DNA of 64,000 nt from Mesorhizobium mediterraneum (GCF_002284565.1 NZ_NPKI01000015.1:815566-879565); one strand, 5' to 3'. Shown: positions 43,581 to 52,344, counted from the first letter of the stretch. Notes: generated by a model from the sequence alone, not told the origin. Made by a program: numbers and translations.

Positions 43581-44087
43581 ATGAGTGAGCCATACAACGT
43601 TCTTTTCCTGTGCACCGGCAATTCGGCAAGGTCGATCCTCGCCGAGGCGATTCTGAACCGTGTCGGCGCCGGCAAGTTCAGGGCCTATTCGGCCGGATCG
43701 CGCCCGAAGGGAGAGGTCCATCCCTACGCGCTCCAGCTTTTGAAAACCCTCAACCACGACACGTCCTTCGCCCGTTCGAAAGACTGGCAGGAATTCGCAG
43801 CTCCCGGTGCGCCCGAGATGAATTTCGTTTTCACCGTCTGCGACAACGCGGCCAATGAATCGTGCCCGGTCTGGCCGGGGCAGCCGATGACGGCGCATTG
43901 GGGCGTGCCCGACCCGGCCGCCGTGGACGGCACGGACGCCGAAAAGCACCTGGCCTTTGCCGAAGCCTACCGCATGCTCAACAATCGGATCTCGATCTTT
44001 GTCAGCCTGCCGATGAACACGATCGACAAGCTCGCCCTGCAGAAACGGCTGGATGAAATTGGCCGCGATCTGCCGAAAGTGGGCTAA
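43581..44087 (+). CDS. arsC: Arsenate reductase, low-molecular-weight phosphatase (thioredoxin-coupled) type
   Basis: Enzyme of 168 residues reducing arsenate to arsenite. The P-loop CTGNSARS gives Cys11 and Arg17, the oxyanion site of the protein-tyrosine-phosphatase fold. Cys87 (FTVCDNA) and Cys95 (ESCPVWPG) can provide the redox relay to thioredoxin. The C-terminal part is longer than in the Staphylococcus enzyme. It lies ten bases after arsR and three bases before the aquaporin gene. A second, unrelated arsenate reductase follows two genes later. Confidence 0.92.
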   Translation: MSEPYNVLFLCTGNSARSILAEAILNRVGAGKFRAYSAGSRPKGEVHPYALQLLKTLNHDTSFARSKDWQEFAAPGAPEMNFVFTVCDNAANESCPVWPGQPMTAHWGVPDPAAVDGTDAEKHLAFAEAYRMLNNRISIFVSLPMNTIDKLALQKRLDEIGRDLPKVG

Positions 44088-44089
44088 CC

Positions 44090-44779
44090 ATGGCGGCTGA
44101 CCTGCCCCGTCGCATTGTCGCGGAAGCGCTCGGCACGGCAATGCTAGTCGCGACGGTCGTCGGGTCCGGCATCATGGCCGACAGGCTGACGGATGATGCG
44201 GGTCTTGCCTTGCTCGGCAATACCTTGCCGACCGGAGCGATCCTGGTGGTGCTGATCACCATACTCGGACCGATTTCCGGGGCGCATTTCAATCCGGCAG
44301 TGACGCTGGTTTTTGCGCTGAGGCGCGAAATCGACGCGACCACGGCTTTGGCCTATATCGTGGCCCAGATTGTCGGCGGCGTCGCTGGAACGTTGCTGGC
44401 GCACGCCATGTTCGAACTGCCGATTTTTCAGATCTCCCAAACCGTGCGGACCGGAAACGGACAATGGATTGCCGAATTGGTGGCCGCCTTTGGTCTGGTC
44501 TTCACCATTCTTGCGGGCCTTCGCTTCCGTTCGGAGTCCATCCCTTGGCTCGTCGGGCTCTACATCACCGCGGCCTATTGGTTCACGGCTTCGACGTCGT
44601 TTGCCAATCCAGCGGTCGCCATTGCGCGGGCGGTTTCCAACACATTCGCGGGCATCCGGCCGATGGATTTGCCGGCGTTTATCGTCGCCGAACTTCTGGG
44701 CGCGCTGCTTGCCATGGCCTTGGCAGGATGGCTGCTCACCGAGCCTAAACCAATCAGACAGATGAGAGCCGCGAAATGA
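44090..44779 (+). CDS. aqpS: Aquaglyceroporin of the arsenic operon (AqpS-like)
   Basis: Membrane channel of 229 residues with six spans and the two half-helix motifs NPA (HFNPAVTLVF and FANPAVAIARAV). In the Sinorhizobium meliloti ars operon, AqpS replaces an active arsenite pump and lets As(OH)3 leak out down its gradient after arsenate reduction; the same gene neighbourhood is seen here, so that role is expected. The stop overlaps the next arsC start by four bases (ATGA). No ArsB or Acr3 pump gene lies in this unit. Confidence 0.9.
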   Translation: MAADLPRRIVAEALGTAMLVATVVGSGIMADRLTDDAGLALLGNTLPTGAILVVLITILGPISGAHFNPAVTLVFALRREIDATTALAYIVAQIVGGVAGTLLAHAMFELPIFQISQTVRTGNGQWIAELVAAFGLVFTILAGLRFRSESIPWLVGLYITAAYWFTASTSFANPAVAIARAVSNTFAGIRPMDLPAFIVAELLGALLAMALAGWLLTEPKPIRQMRAAK

Positions 44780-45198
44780 CTATCACCATCTATCACAACC
44801 CCGACTGCGGCACCTCGCGCAACACGCTCGCCATCATCAGGCAGTCGGGTGAAGAGCCTGAGGTGATCGAGTATCTGAAGAACCCGCCGTCGCGCGAACG
44901 GCTGGTCGAGCTGATCGCGGCGATGGGGATGACGCCGCGCGAATTGCTGCGCGAGAAGGGCACGCCGTACGCCGAGCTCAATCTCGGCGATCCCAAATGG
45001 ACCGACGACGAGATCGTCGATTTCATGCTGAAGCATCCGATCCTGATCAACCGGCCGATTGTCGTCACGCCGCTCGGCACCATGCTCGCACGGCCGTCCG
45101 AAGCGGTTCTCGACATCCTGCCCAACCCGGATATCGGGCCGTTCACCAAGGAAGACGGCGAAGTCGTCATCGACGAGCAGGGCAAGCGCGTTGCCTGA
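44776..45198 (+). CDS. arsC: Arsenate reductase, glutaredoxin-coupled type
   Basis: Enzyme of 140 residues of the ArsC/Spx fold, unrelated to the phosphatase-type reductase upstream. [16 protein letters not shown] holds the single catalytic Cys11, and [22 protein letters not shown] has the Arg residues that bind arsenate. It uses glutathione and glutaredoxin. It overlaps the aquaporin gene by four bases, and the arsH gene starts eight bases before its stop. Having both reductase types in one operon gives access to two electron donors. Confidence 0.93.
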   Translation: MTITIYHNPDCGTSRNTLAIIRQSGEEPEVIEYLKNPPSRERLVELIAAMGMTPRELLREKGTPYAELNLGDPKWTDDEIVDFMLKHPILINRPIVVTPLGTMLARPSEAVLDILPNPDIGPFTKEDGEVVIDEQGKRVA

Positions 45199-45919
45199 CC
45201 AGATACCCGAAGATTCCTTGCCGAACGTGGACGAAGACCAGTTCCGGCCGATCGACCTGCAGGCGCTGCTCGACGTGCCGCGGTCGATCCACAAGCCTCG
45301 CGTGCTGATGCTCTACGGCTCGCTGCGCGAGCGGTCCTACTCCCGGCTGGCGACGGAGGAAGCCGCTCGCATCTTGCGTCGCCTGGGCGCCGAGGTGCGC
45401 ATCTACAATCCCGCTGGCCTGCCGCTGCCGGATTCGACGTCGGCCGACCACGCCAAAGTCCAGGAGCTGCGAAACCTGTCGGTCTGGTCGGAAGCGCAGG
45501 TCTGGTGCTCGCCCGAGCGGCATGGCTCGATGACGGGAGTCATGAAGGCGCAGATCGATTGGCTGCCGCTCTCGGCTGGCGGCGTCAGGACGACGCAAGG
45601 CCGCACGCTCGCGGTGATGCAGGTTTCCGGCGGCTCGCAGAGCTTCAACGCCGTCAACCAGCTTCGTATCCTCGGCCGCTGGATGCGGATGGTCACCATC
45701 CCCAACCAGTCGTCGGTGGCCAAGGCTTTCAATGAGTTCGACGAGGCTGGCCGCATGAAGCCGTCACCGTACTATAACCGGATCGTCGATGTGATGGAGG
45801 AGCTGATGAAGTTCACGCTGCTCCTGCGTAATCGATCCGCCTATCTCACGGACCGTTATTCCGAGCGCGTCGAAAGCGCTGAAGAGGTTGCCAAACGGGT
45901 CAGTCAGCGGTCGATCTGA
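45191..45919 (+). CDS. arsH: ArsH, NADPH-dependent FMN reductase of arsenic operons
   Basis: Flavoprotein of about 242 residues. [24 protein letters not shown] is the flavodoxin-like FMN loop and [22 protein letters not shown] is the ArsH signature. ArsH enzymes oxidise trivalent methylated or aromatic arsenicals and also act as quinone/azo reductases. I chose the TTG at 45191, overlapping arsC by eight bases; other starts are TTG 45218 and GTG 45227. The alternative frame upstream is the arsC gene read out of frame. It is the last gene of the first ars unit. Confidence 0.9.
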   Translation: MPDQIPEDSLPNVDEDQFRPIDLQALLDVPRSIHKPRVLMLYGSLRERSYSRLATEEAARILRRLGAEVRIYNPAGLPLPDSTSADHAKVQELRNLSVWSEAQVWCSPERHGSMTGVMKAQIDWLPLSAGGVRTTQGRTLAVMQVSGGSQSFNAVNQLRILGRWMRMVTIPNQSSVAKAFNEFDEAGRMKPSPYYNRIVDVMEELMKFTLLLRNRSAYLTDRYSERVESAEEVAKRVSQRSI

Positions 45920-46011
45920 GGTGATTGCCGCTCTTCGGCGTCGTAGCCGGATGCAGGATTATCCTGATCGGTCTCACAAGCGATCGGGGTTGGATACCGG
46001 TATACGACTAA

Positions 46012-46062
46012 TTCGAGAATTTTCGAAATAGGGTTGACGCCACGTATTTCCGGCGCTACCTT
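46012..46062 (+). promoter_or_regulatory. Promoter and candidate ArsR operator of the second ars unit
   Basis: TTGACG (46034-46039) and TACCTT (46057-46062) are 17 bp apart, a good housekeeping-type promoter. Transcription would begin near 46069, which is the ATG of arsR itself, and no ribosome-binding site is visible, so the mRNA may be leaderless. Just upstream, TTCGAGAATTTTCGAA (46012-46027) is a 16-bp dyad with one mismatched pair, a likely ArsR site; ATACCGGTAT (45994-46003) is another palindrome. Confidence 0.55.
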
Positions 46063-46068
46063 ATTTCC

Positions 46069-46389
46069 ATGAAACTCGAACAAGCAGCAAAACAGCTCGA
46101 GGCGCTCGGCAATCCAACGCGGCTCAACCTCTATCGCACGCTGGTGAGGGCAGGCGAAACCGGACGACCCGTCGGTTATCTGCAGGAAACCCTCGGCATC
46201 GCTGCGTCAACCCTGTCGCACCATCTGCACCGGCTTATCCTGACCGGCCTGGTTACCCAGGAGCGCCAGGCAACGACCTTGATCTGCCGTGCCAATTACC
46301 CCGTCATGAACGATCTGCTCGGCTTTCTTGCCGACGAATGTTGTGCCGACGCTGCATGCGGTCCGGCGGTCGGCGAGGCGGCTGCGTAA
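46069..46389 (+). CDS. arsR: Second ArsR family regulator
   Basis: Repressor of 106 residues with a winged helix (VGYLQETLGIAASTLSHHLHRLILTGLV). Cys91, Cys92 and Cys97 in DECCADAACGP form a C-terminal metalloid site similar in spacing to that of Acidithiobacillus ArsR (CC-x5-C there, CC-x4-C here). It differs clearly from the first ArsR at 43239, so the two units may respond to different arsenicals. The gene is followed, after 50 bases, by the Cys-tailed flavoprotein and the MFS transporter, which it probably controls. Confidence 0.9.
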   Translation: MKLEQAAKQLEALGNPTRLNLYRTLVRAGETGRPVGYLQETLGIAASTLSHHLHRLILTGLVTQERQATTLICRANYPVMNDLLGFLADECCADAACGPAVGEAAA

Positions 46390-46439
46390 CTCTTTTTTGG
46401 CCAATATTTCTATAGTCCTAGAAGCATAGAAGGTGCGTC

Positions 46440-47879
46440 ATGGCTCCCAATAGTAATCTCCCGGTCGCCATCATCGGCGGCGGACCTGTCGGTCTGGCCG
46501 CAGCGGCCCAACTTGTCAGCCGCGGCCTTCCGGTCAGGGTTTACGAGGCGGGTTCCGCGGTCGGCTCGAACCTTCTGGATTGGGGCCATGTGCGGGTTTT
46601 CACGCCGTGGCGCTATTGTGTCGATGCGGTCGCCCGAAAACTTCTCGAGAGCCACGGCTGGCAAATGCCGGAGCCGGAGGCATTCCCTACAGCCGATGAG
46701 ATCGTCGGCCAGTATCTCGCGCCGCTCGCAAAGCTCCCCGAACTGGCGCCGTCGATCGAGACCAATGCCCGCGTTGTCGGCATTTCCCGGTGGGGCGCCG
46801 ACAAGGTGTTGAGCAAGGCGCGCGAGACGCGGCCGTTCATGCTTCTGGTCGAAACGGCGCAAGGCACGCGCCGGGACAGCGCTCGTGCCGTCATCGACGC
46901 GTCCGGCACATGGCAAACGCCGAATCCGCTCGGTGCCGGCGGCTTGCCGGCCGAAGGTGAGAGGGAATTCGGAGATCGCATCGCCTACGGCATCCCGGAT
47001 GTTCTCGGCCGCGACCGTCATCTCTATGCAGGCCGCACGACATTGGTGGTGGGCGCCGGCCATTCCGCCGCCAACGCCTTGCTGGAATTGGACAGGCTTG
47101 CGCAAACCGAGCCGGGCACGTCGGCACTATGGGTGACGCGCAGCACCGACCTTGTCCGTATCAATGGCGGCGGCGATGCCGACGCCCTGCCGGCGCGGGG
47201 CGAGCTTGGTTCGGATGTCCGGCATCTCGCCGAGAGCGGACGCGTGCGGCTGGTGACGGGCTTTGCCACGGTTGCCATTCGCGAGATCGACGGCCGGCTG
47301 GTTGTCGAAGGCAAGACAAAGGATGGATCGCGCACGCTCGGACCCGTCGACAGGGTCATCGCCGCGACCGGTCAGCGCCCCGACCTTGCACTGACCCGGG
47401 AGCTCCGGCTGGACCTCGACCCGTGGCTCGAAGGCGTCAAGGCGCTGGGGCCGCTCATCGACCCCAATGAACACTCCTGCGGTGATGTCCCGCCGCACGG
47501 TCATCGCGAGCTCAGCCACCCCGAGCCCGATTTCTACACGGTCGGCGTCAAAAGCTATGGCCGGGCGCCGACGTTCCTGCTGCTGACCGGCTACGAGCAG
47601 GTCCGCTCGGTCGCCGCGGCGATCGCCGGCGACATGGAAGCGGCCGATGCCGTGCAGCTGGTGTTGCCCGAGACCGGCGTTTGCACGGTGCCGGTATCGC
47701 TTTCAAGCACGTCGTCCCACGGTTGCTGCGGCGGACCAGCGCCGGCTGCTGTCGATGCCTGCTGTGTCGACGACGCCAAGGCAAAGGCGAGCGGCAAGTC
47801 TGGCTGCGGCTGCGGCAGCACGCAAGCGATCGCAGCAGTGCGCAGCGGCGATCTCGAGATTGCGGATGCCGCTCAATGA
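46440..47879 (+). CDS. FAD/NAD(P)-binding flavoprotein with cysteine-rich C-terminal tail (arsenic cluster)
   Basis: Protein of 479 residues. VAIIGGGPVGLAAAAQLVSRG (FAD) and TTLVVGAGHSAANALLEL (NAD(P)H) place it in the two-dinucleotide flavin monooxygenase/oxidoreductase group. RVIAATGQRPDLAL is the usual second FAD contact. After about residue 415 the sequence turns into a low-complexity tail with seven cysteines (GVC, HGCC, DACC, SGCGC), a pattern suited to binding soft metalloids. The gene lies between arsR and an MFS transporter whose start overlaps its stop, and similar proteins named ArsO have been placed in ars operons, but the reaction is not settled. It might oxidise or shuttle an arsenical to the exporter. 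Confidence 0.82.
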   Translation: MAPNSNLPVAIIGGGPVGLAAAAQLVSRGLPVRVYEAGSAVGSNLLDWGHVRVFTPWRYCVDAVARKLLESHGWQMPEPEAFPTADEIVGQYLAPLAKLPELAPSIETNARVVGISRWGADKVLSKARETRPFMLLVETAQGTRRDSARAVIDASGTWQTPNPLGAGGLPAEGEREFGDRIAYGIPDVLGRDRHLYAGRTTLVVGAGHSAANALLELDRLAQTEPGTSALWVTRSTDLVRINGGGDADALPARGELGSDVRHLAESGRVRLVTGFATVAIREIDGRLVVEGKTKDGSRTLGPVDRVIAATGQRPDLALTRELRLDLDPWLEGVKALGPLIDPNEHSCGDVPPHGHRELSHPEPDFYTVGVKSYGRAPTFLLLTGYEQVRSVAAAIAGDMEAADAVQLVLPETGVCTVPVSLSSTSSHGCCGGPAPAAVDACCVDDAKAKASGKSGCGCGSTQAIAAVRSGDLEIADAAQ

Positions 47880-49111
47880 GCGACCGGAAGATCCCGGCTG
47901 CGGCACTCTGGGCGTTGGGGCTGACGCAGATCATCGGCTACGGCACGCTCTATTACAGCTTTAGCATCCTGGTGCCGTCGATCGCGCTCGAGTTCGCCTG
48001 GCCGGAACAATGGGTTTTCGGCGCCTTGTCGGCGTCGCTGCTGGTGGGTGGCCTGTTTGCCCCGACAGCCGGGCGCTGGGCCGATCGTTTCGGCGCCGGC
48101 CGGGTGATGACCTTTGGCTCGGCAGCCGCGGCGGCAGCGCTTGTCGCTTGCGCGCTAGCACCCGGTCGGGTGACCTTCGTTTTGGCGTTGATGGCCATGG
48201 AACTGGCGTCCGCGTTCGTGCTCTACAGCGCCGCTTTCGTGGCGATCGTCCAGGTCGGCGGAGCCAGGGCGCAGCGAAGCATCACCCATCTGACGCTGAT
48301 CGCCGGCTTCGCCTCCACGCTGTTCTGGCCGCTGACGGCGGCACTGCACGAATACCTGACCTGGCGCGAGGTCTACCTGGTCTTTGCCGGCATCAATGTC
48401 GCCATCTGCCTGCCGATCCATGCCTGGCTGGCGCGGCTGTCGCATCGGACAGATGAAAGTGCTTCACCGATACCTGCGGCCATCGGGCCGGCAGGCGGTG
48501 CGATTGCCCCGCGCGACCGCAGCAGAGTGTTTCTGCTCATGCTTGGCGGCTTCGCGATCGAGGGCTTCGTGCTGTCCTCGATCCTCGTTCACATGGTCCC
48601 GCTGACGACGGCGCTCGGGCTTGGCTCCGCCGGGCTTGTCGTCACCACGCTTTTCGGGCCGTCCCAGGTGGCGAGCCGGCTGATCAACATGCTGTTCGGC
48701 GGCCGGCTGGCGCAGACCTGGCTCGCGGTCATCGGCGCGACCTTGCTGCCGCTCGGCCTTGTCGTGCTGCTGGCGACGACACCATCGGTGGCCGGAGCCA
48801 TCGCCTTCGTCATCCTGTTTGGATTGGGCTCGGGCCTCGCCAGCATCGTCGGCGGCACGCTGCCCCTGGAACTGTTCGGGCGGGAGCGCTACGGCGCCCG
48901 GCTCGGCTGGGTGACTGCCGCGCGTCAGTTCTCGTCAGCGCTTGCACCCTTTGCCCTTGCCATGGCGATGGCGGGCATGGGCGTCCAGCCGTCGCTCTGG
49001 TTGACCGCGGCGGTCGGCATGCTCGGCATACTGGCTTTCTCGGCAATCATCCTGATCAGAAGGCAGCCTCTTGGGGCTGCGATCCCTCTTGTGAACGCCA
49101 ATAGCCGCTGA
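47876..49111 (+). CDS. MFS transporter of the arsenic cluster (ArsK-like candidate)
   Basis: Inner-membrane transporter of 411 residues with 12 predicted spans. The start at ATG 47876 overlaps the flavoprotein stop (ATGA). The loop between spans 2 and 3 (GRWADRFGAGRVM) is the MFS signature A-type motif. In Agrobacterium an MFS protein (ArsK) next to arsR and arsC genes exports trivalent arsenicals, so an export role is plausible. The first ars unit has only a passive channel, so this may be the active pump. Assignment to ArsK itself would need alignment. Confidence 0.8.
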   Translation: MSDRKIPAAALWALGLTQIIGYGTLYYSFSILVPSIALEFAWPEQWVFGALSASLLVGGLFAPTAGRWADRFGAGRVMTFGSAAAAAALVACALAPGRVTFVLALMAMELASAFVLYSAAFVAIVQVGGARAQRSITHLTLIAGFASTLFWPLTAALHEYLTWREVYLVFAGINVAICLPIHAWLARLSHRTDESASPIPAAIGPAGGAIAPRDRSRVFLLMLGGFAIEGFVLSSILVHMVPLTTALGLGSAGLVVTTLFGPSQVASRLINMLFGGRLAQTWLAVIGATLLPLGLVVLLATTPSVAGAIAFVILFGLGSGLASIVGGTLPLELFGRERYGARLGWVTAARQFSSALAPFALAMAMAGMGVQPSLWLTAAVGMLGILAFSAIILIRRQPLGAAIPLVNANSR

Positions 49112-49113
49112 TC

Positions 49114-50556
49114 CTAACAGTCCGCCGCCCAGATCGGCGGATGCCGCGTCGGCCATTGCGTTACCTGCTCCAGCTCATGGGCAATGCGAAGCAGCCGGTG
49201 ATCCTCGTTCTGGCGGGCAACGAGCTGGATTCCGATTGGCACGCCGCTGTTGGACTGAAAGAGCGGAAGACTGGCGGCGGGCTGTCCGGTGACGTTGAAG
49301 ATTTCAGTGAAGGGCGCGAATCCGTAGGCCCTGTTTGCCCATTCCTCATAGTCGAAATGCGCGCCGTTGCCGTTGATCTCCCCTAGGCGGGGCGGCAATT
49401 CGGCCGTGGTCGGCGTCATGATCAGATCGAACCGATCGAATTTCCTCGCCATGGCGAAGGATGCCCGATGGGCGCAACTCTGCGCGTTGATGAAGTCGGC
49501 CGCCGAGGCTTGTTCGAAGCGCTCCAGCGCGTGGCGGCTCAGTCGCTCGATTTCATCGTTTCCCGGCATGCGGCCGATTTCCTCGGCTCGTTCCCGGATG
49601 GTCAGGCCGATCTCCGACATCCAAAGGAGGCTCCAGCCGTCGCCGCAATCGACCTCGGGTGGAAACGATGCTTCCTCCACCTCGTGCCCCAGCTCCTCGA
49701 GCAGCGCCATGGCTTCCAGAAAACGGGCCTTGATTTCGGGCGTGACATCAGTGCCATCGGCTCGCCGTCCCAAGCAGGCGATGCGCAGGCGTTCGCTCGG
49801 CGTGCGCAGCCAGTCGAAATAGGAGGGCACGGATCTGGACACGCGGTAAGGCGCCCCCAGTTCCGGGCCGGCGGTCATATCCAGCATGGCGGCGCTGTCG
49901 CGGACCGTGTGCGAAAGCACGTTCTCGGCATGGAGTCCGGCTCCGATCTCGCCGCGATAAGGGCCGAGAGGATTAAGGGCGCGGGAAGGTTTTAGGCCGA
50001 ACAAGCCGCAGCAGGCCGCCGGCACGCGGATCGATCCGCCGATATCGGAGCCATGCGCTACCGGCACCATGCCGCTTGCGACGGCGGCAGCAGCCCCACC
50101 ACTCGACCCGCCAGCCGTGATTGTCAGATTCCAGGGATTGAGTGTCGGCCCGCGGAAGGCCGGCTCGGTCACGAAGTCGTTGGCATATTCCGGCGTGTTC
50201 GTTTTTCCGACGAAGACCAGGCCGGCCGTCCGCCATCGCCGGACGATCTCGCTATCGGGCTTGGGCGCGGCATCCCTGAAATAGGCAGAGGAATGCGTTG
50301 TCGGCCACTCCGCCGTGTGGATGCCGGTATCCTTTATGAGGAAAGGAACGCCGGCTAAACGTGAGTTCTGGTCCAGGCTCCTTGCGCTGGAGCGAGCGCC
50401 TTCGGCATCGACCAGTGTCACTGCGTTGAGGACAGGATTGATCTTTGCGATCGCCTCGATTGCCGCCTCAACGACCTCGGCAGCGGACAGGTCGCCGGAG
50501 CGAACATGTTCGGACAGCGCAACGGCATCGAGCGCCGCATATTCCGGCAGCTTCAT
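49114..50556 (-). CDS. Amidase (amidase-signature family)
   Basis: Enzyme of 480 residues with the Ser-cisSer-Lys catalytic set: Lys75 in FLIKDTG, Ser151 in AGGSSGGAAAAVASG and Ser175 in GSDIGGSIRVPA. The spacing (76 and 24 residues) is that of fatty-acid amide hydrolase and bacterial amidases. It hydrolyses a carboxamide; the substrate is unknown. The ATG at 50556 overlaps the stop of the alpha/beta-hydrolase gene (ATGA), so I do not accept the longer frame upstream. It is the last gene of a three-gene unit with a choline/betaine-type binding protein, hinting at a quaternary-ammonium amide or similar substrate. Its stop converges on the MFS gene stop. Confidence 0.88.
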   Translation of the reverse strand: MKLPEYAALDAVALSEHVRSGDLSAAEVVEAAIEAIAKINPVLNAVTLVDAEGARSSARSLDQNSRLAGVPFLIKDTGIHTAEWPTTHSSAYFRDAAPKPDSEIVRRWRTAGLVFVGKTNTPEYANDFVTEPAFRGPTLNPWNLTITAGGSSGGAAAAVASGMVPVAHGSDIGGSIRVPAACCGLFGLKPSRALNPLGPYRGEIGAGLHAENVLSHTVRDSAAMLDMTAGPELGAPYRVSRSVPSYFDWLRTPSERLRIACLGRRADGTDVTPEIKARFLEAMALLEELGHEVEEASFPPEVDCGDGWSLLWMSEIGLTIRERAEEIGRMPGNDEIERLSRHALERFEQASAADFINAQSCAHRASFAMARKFDRFDLIMTPTTAELPPRLGEINGNGAHFDYEEWANRAYGFAPFTEIFNVTGQPAASLPLFQSNSGVPIGIQLVARQNEDHRLLRIAHELEQVTQWPTRHPPIWAADC

Positions 50557-51392
50557 GGCTGGCTCATGCGCCTCGGCTCTCTGTGTGCCGGAAAATGTGC
50601 AGAGATCAACTGGGCGATCAGCGCCGGATCCTCCCAGTGCGGGTTGTGGCCGCAATCGGCGGCTTCGACGACTGCGGCTGTGGGAAAGGCTTCCACCAGC
50701 CGCTTCCGATGCATGCTGTCGAACAGGGGATCGCGCCCGCCGTTTACGATCAGCGTATCGACTTTGACGCTTCGCGCAGCCGCCGTGAGATCGGTGCGGC
50801 GCACCTGCTCCAGTATGACGCGCCAGCGTGGCGCGGGCATGGTCGACGCCTCTGCCGCCGCCATTGCGAGGAAATCCCGTGGCACATCCGCCTCGCAGGC
50901 ATGCCAATAGGCATAGAACGGGTCCGTCGGCGATATCGGGTCGCGCAGCGATTGCACCCCGACGACCATCGGATGCGCATCGGGGATTTCGGGCTGCAGC
51001 GTGCCGGCGAGCAGCACCAGCCCGCCGGCCAAAGCCGGATGCCGTGAGACCGTTTTGATGGCAATCATGCTGCCCAGCGAATGTCCAACCAGAACCGGCT
51101 GCACGAGCTGCAGCCTGGCAATGAGCGCGGCAAGGTCGTCGGCGAAATCGGCCGGCCCGAGGCGGCTCGTCCCGGCCTGCGAGGCGCCGTGCCCGCGCAG
51201 GTCCGGGATGATAAGGCGGCGGCCTTCCAGATAAGGGACGAGCAGGGAAAAACTGCGGCTCGTGTCGGTAAAGCCGTGGATGAGGACAAGCGGCGGCTCG
51301 GCGCCGCCGATCTCGATATAGGCCATGGCGGTCCCGCCGATAGCGACACTTCGCTTGCGGCCGGCCCATCCGTCCTGCATTACTGAGTTCAC
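50553..51392 (-). CDS. Alpha/beta hydrolase
   Basis: Soluble hydrolase of 279 residues. The nucleophile elbow is GHSLGS, the oxyanion part is VLIHGFTDTSRSF, the acid is in NGGRDPLFDS and the catalytic His in DCGHNPHWEDP. It belongs to the broad esterase/lactonase group. The start overlaps the stop of the binding-protein gene and its stop overlaps the amidase start, both by ATGA, so all three proteins should be made in fixed ratio. In this context it may cleave an ester of the ligand that the binding protein captures. Confidence 0.85.
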   Translation of the reverse strand: MNSVMQDGWAGRKRSVAIGGTAMAYIEIGGAEPPLVLIHGFTDTSRSFSLLVPYLEGRRLIIPDLRGHGASQAGTSRLGPADFADDLAALIARLQLVQPVLVGHSLGSMIAIKTVSRHPALAGGLVLLAGTLQPEIPDAHPMVVGVQSLRDPISPTDPFYAYWHACEADVPRDFLAMAAAEASTMPAPRWRVILEQVRRTDLTAAARSVKVDTLIVNGGRDPLFDSMHRKRLVEAFPTAAVVEAADCGHNPHWEDPALIAQLISAHFPAHREPRRMSQP

Positions 51393-52327
51393 AGGCCGAG
51401 CTTTGCCTTCACGGCATCGAGTGCCGGCTTGCCGTCGAAGGTGGTAACGCCTTGCAGCCAGGCGTCGAGCCTTGCCTCATTTTCCGAAATTGCCTTCTGG
51501 GCGGCATCGAGCGGCGCCATGCCGTCATTGATCAGGTAGCCCATGCCGGTATTCTCGAATTCGATGTCGAAGCTGAGGTTCTTCAAGAGCTGCGCTGCGT
51601 TCCGACAGGCTTCCAGATAGCCCTTGCGCACCTGGGTGCTGACGGTCGCCGCGCCAAAATTGGGCCCGTAGAATTTGTCGCCGCCGGTCAGATATTTGAA
51701 GTCGTACATCGTGTTCATCGGATGCGGCGCCCACCCCTGAAAGACGACAAAATTCTTTTCCTTTATCCGATATCCGACCTCCGACAACATGCCGGCTTCG
51801 CTCGACTCGACGACTTCCCATCCGTTCAGACCCAGGCTCGGATCGGCGATGGCGTCCATCATCAACTGGTTCGATCCAGGTTCGATGCCGTACATCTTGT
51901 TTCCGAATTTGTCGGCGAACTTCTTGAGGTCGGCCACGTCCTTGACGCCTGCTTCCCAGACATAGGTTGGAACGGCAAATGTGTATTTGGCGCCTTCGAG
52001 ATTGATGAGCACAGTCTCGACCGAGCCATCCTGCTTGTACGGGCCAAAATTGGCGACCATGGCCGGGTCCCAATAGCCGAGGAAGACGTCGAGATCATTG
52101 TTCTTCAGAGCGGCATAGATGACGTCTATGCCAAGCAGGGTGCTCTGCGGCTTGTAGCCGAGGGCGTCGAACAGGACGGAGGCGACACCGGTGGTGAAGG
52201 CGAGATCGTTCCAGCCAGGCTCGGCCATGCGGACGGCTCTGCATTGTTCCGGTTCCGCGGCCTGGCTCACCTGCGGCGCAAGCGCCAGAACACACAAGGG
52301 CATGCTGAGAAAAAAGGTGCGAAGCAT
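51389..52327 (-). CDS. Glycine betaine/choline-type ABC substrate-binding protein (ChoX-like)
   Basis: Periplasmic binding protein of 312 residues in the OpuAC/ProX class, with a Sec signal peptide (MLRTFFLSMPLCVLALAPQVSQAA). The four aromatic residues that box the quaternary ammonium group in ChoX are in equivalent places: Trp39 (PGWNDLAF), Trp86 (LGYWDPAM), Tyr122 (VPTYVW) and Trp199 (FQGWAPHP). Asp41, next to the first Trp, is also typical. No permease or ATPase gene adjoins it, so it must use another importer or act as a scavenger. The first gene of the unit, divergent from a TetR regulator. Confidence 0.88.
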   Translation of the reverse strand: MLRTFFLSMPLCVLALAPQVSQAAEPEQCRAVRMAEPGWNDLAFTTGVASVLFDALGYKPQSTLLGIDVIYAALKNNDLDVFLGYWDPAMVANFGPYKQDGSVETVLINLEGAKYTFAVPTYVWEAGVKDVADLKKFADKFGNKMYGIEPGSNQLMMDAIADPSLGLNGWEVVESSEAGMLSEVGYRIKEKNFVVFQGWAPHPMNTMYDFKYLTGGDKFYGPNFGAATVSTQVRKGYLEACRNAAQLLKNLSFDIEFENTGMGYLINDGMAPLDAAQKAISENEARLDAWLQGVTTFDGKPALDAVKAKLGL

Positions 52328-52344
52328 TCTGATATCTCCCGTTG

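Noticed and set aside
50557..51369. Upstream extension of the amidase gene
   Set aside because: The added codons are an out-of-frame reading of the alpha/beta-hydrolase gene; the ATG at 50556 with ATGA overlap and a family-like N-terminus is the better start.
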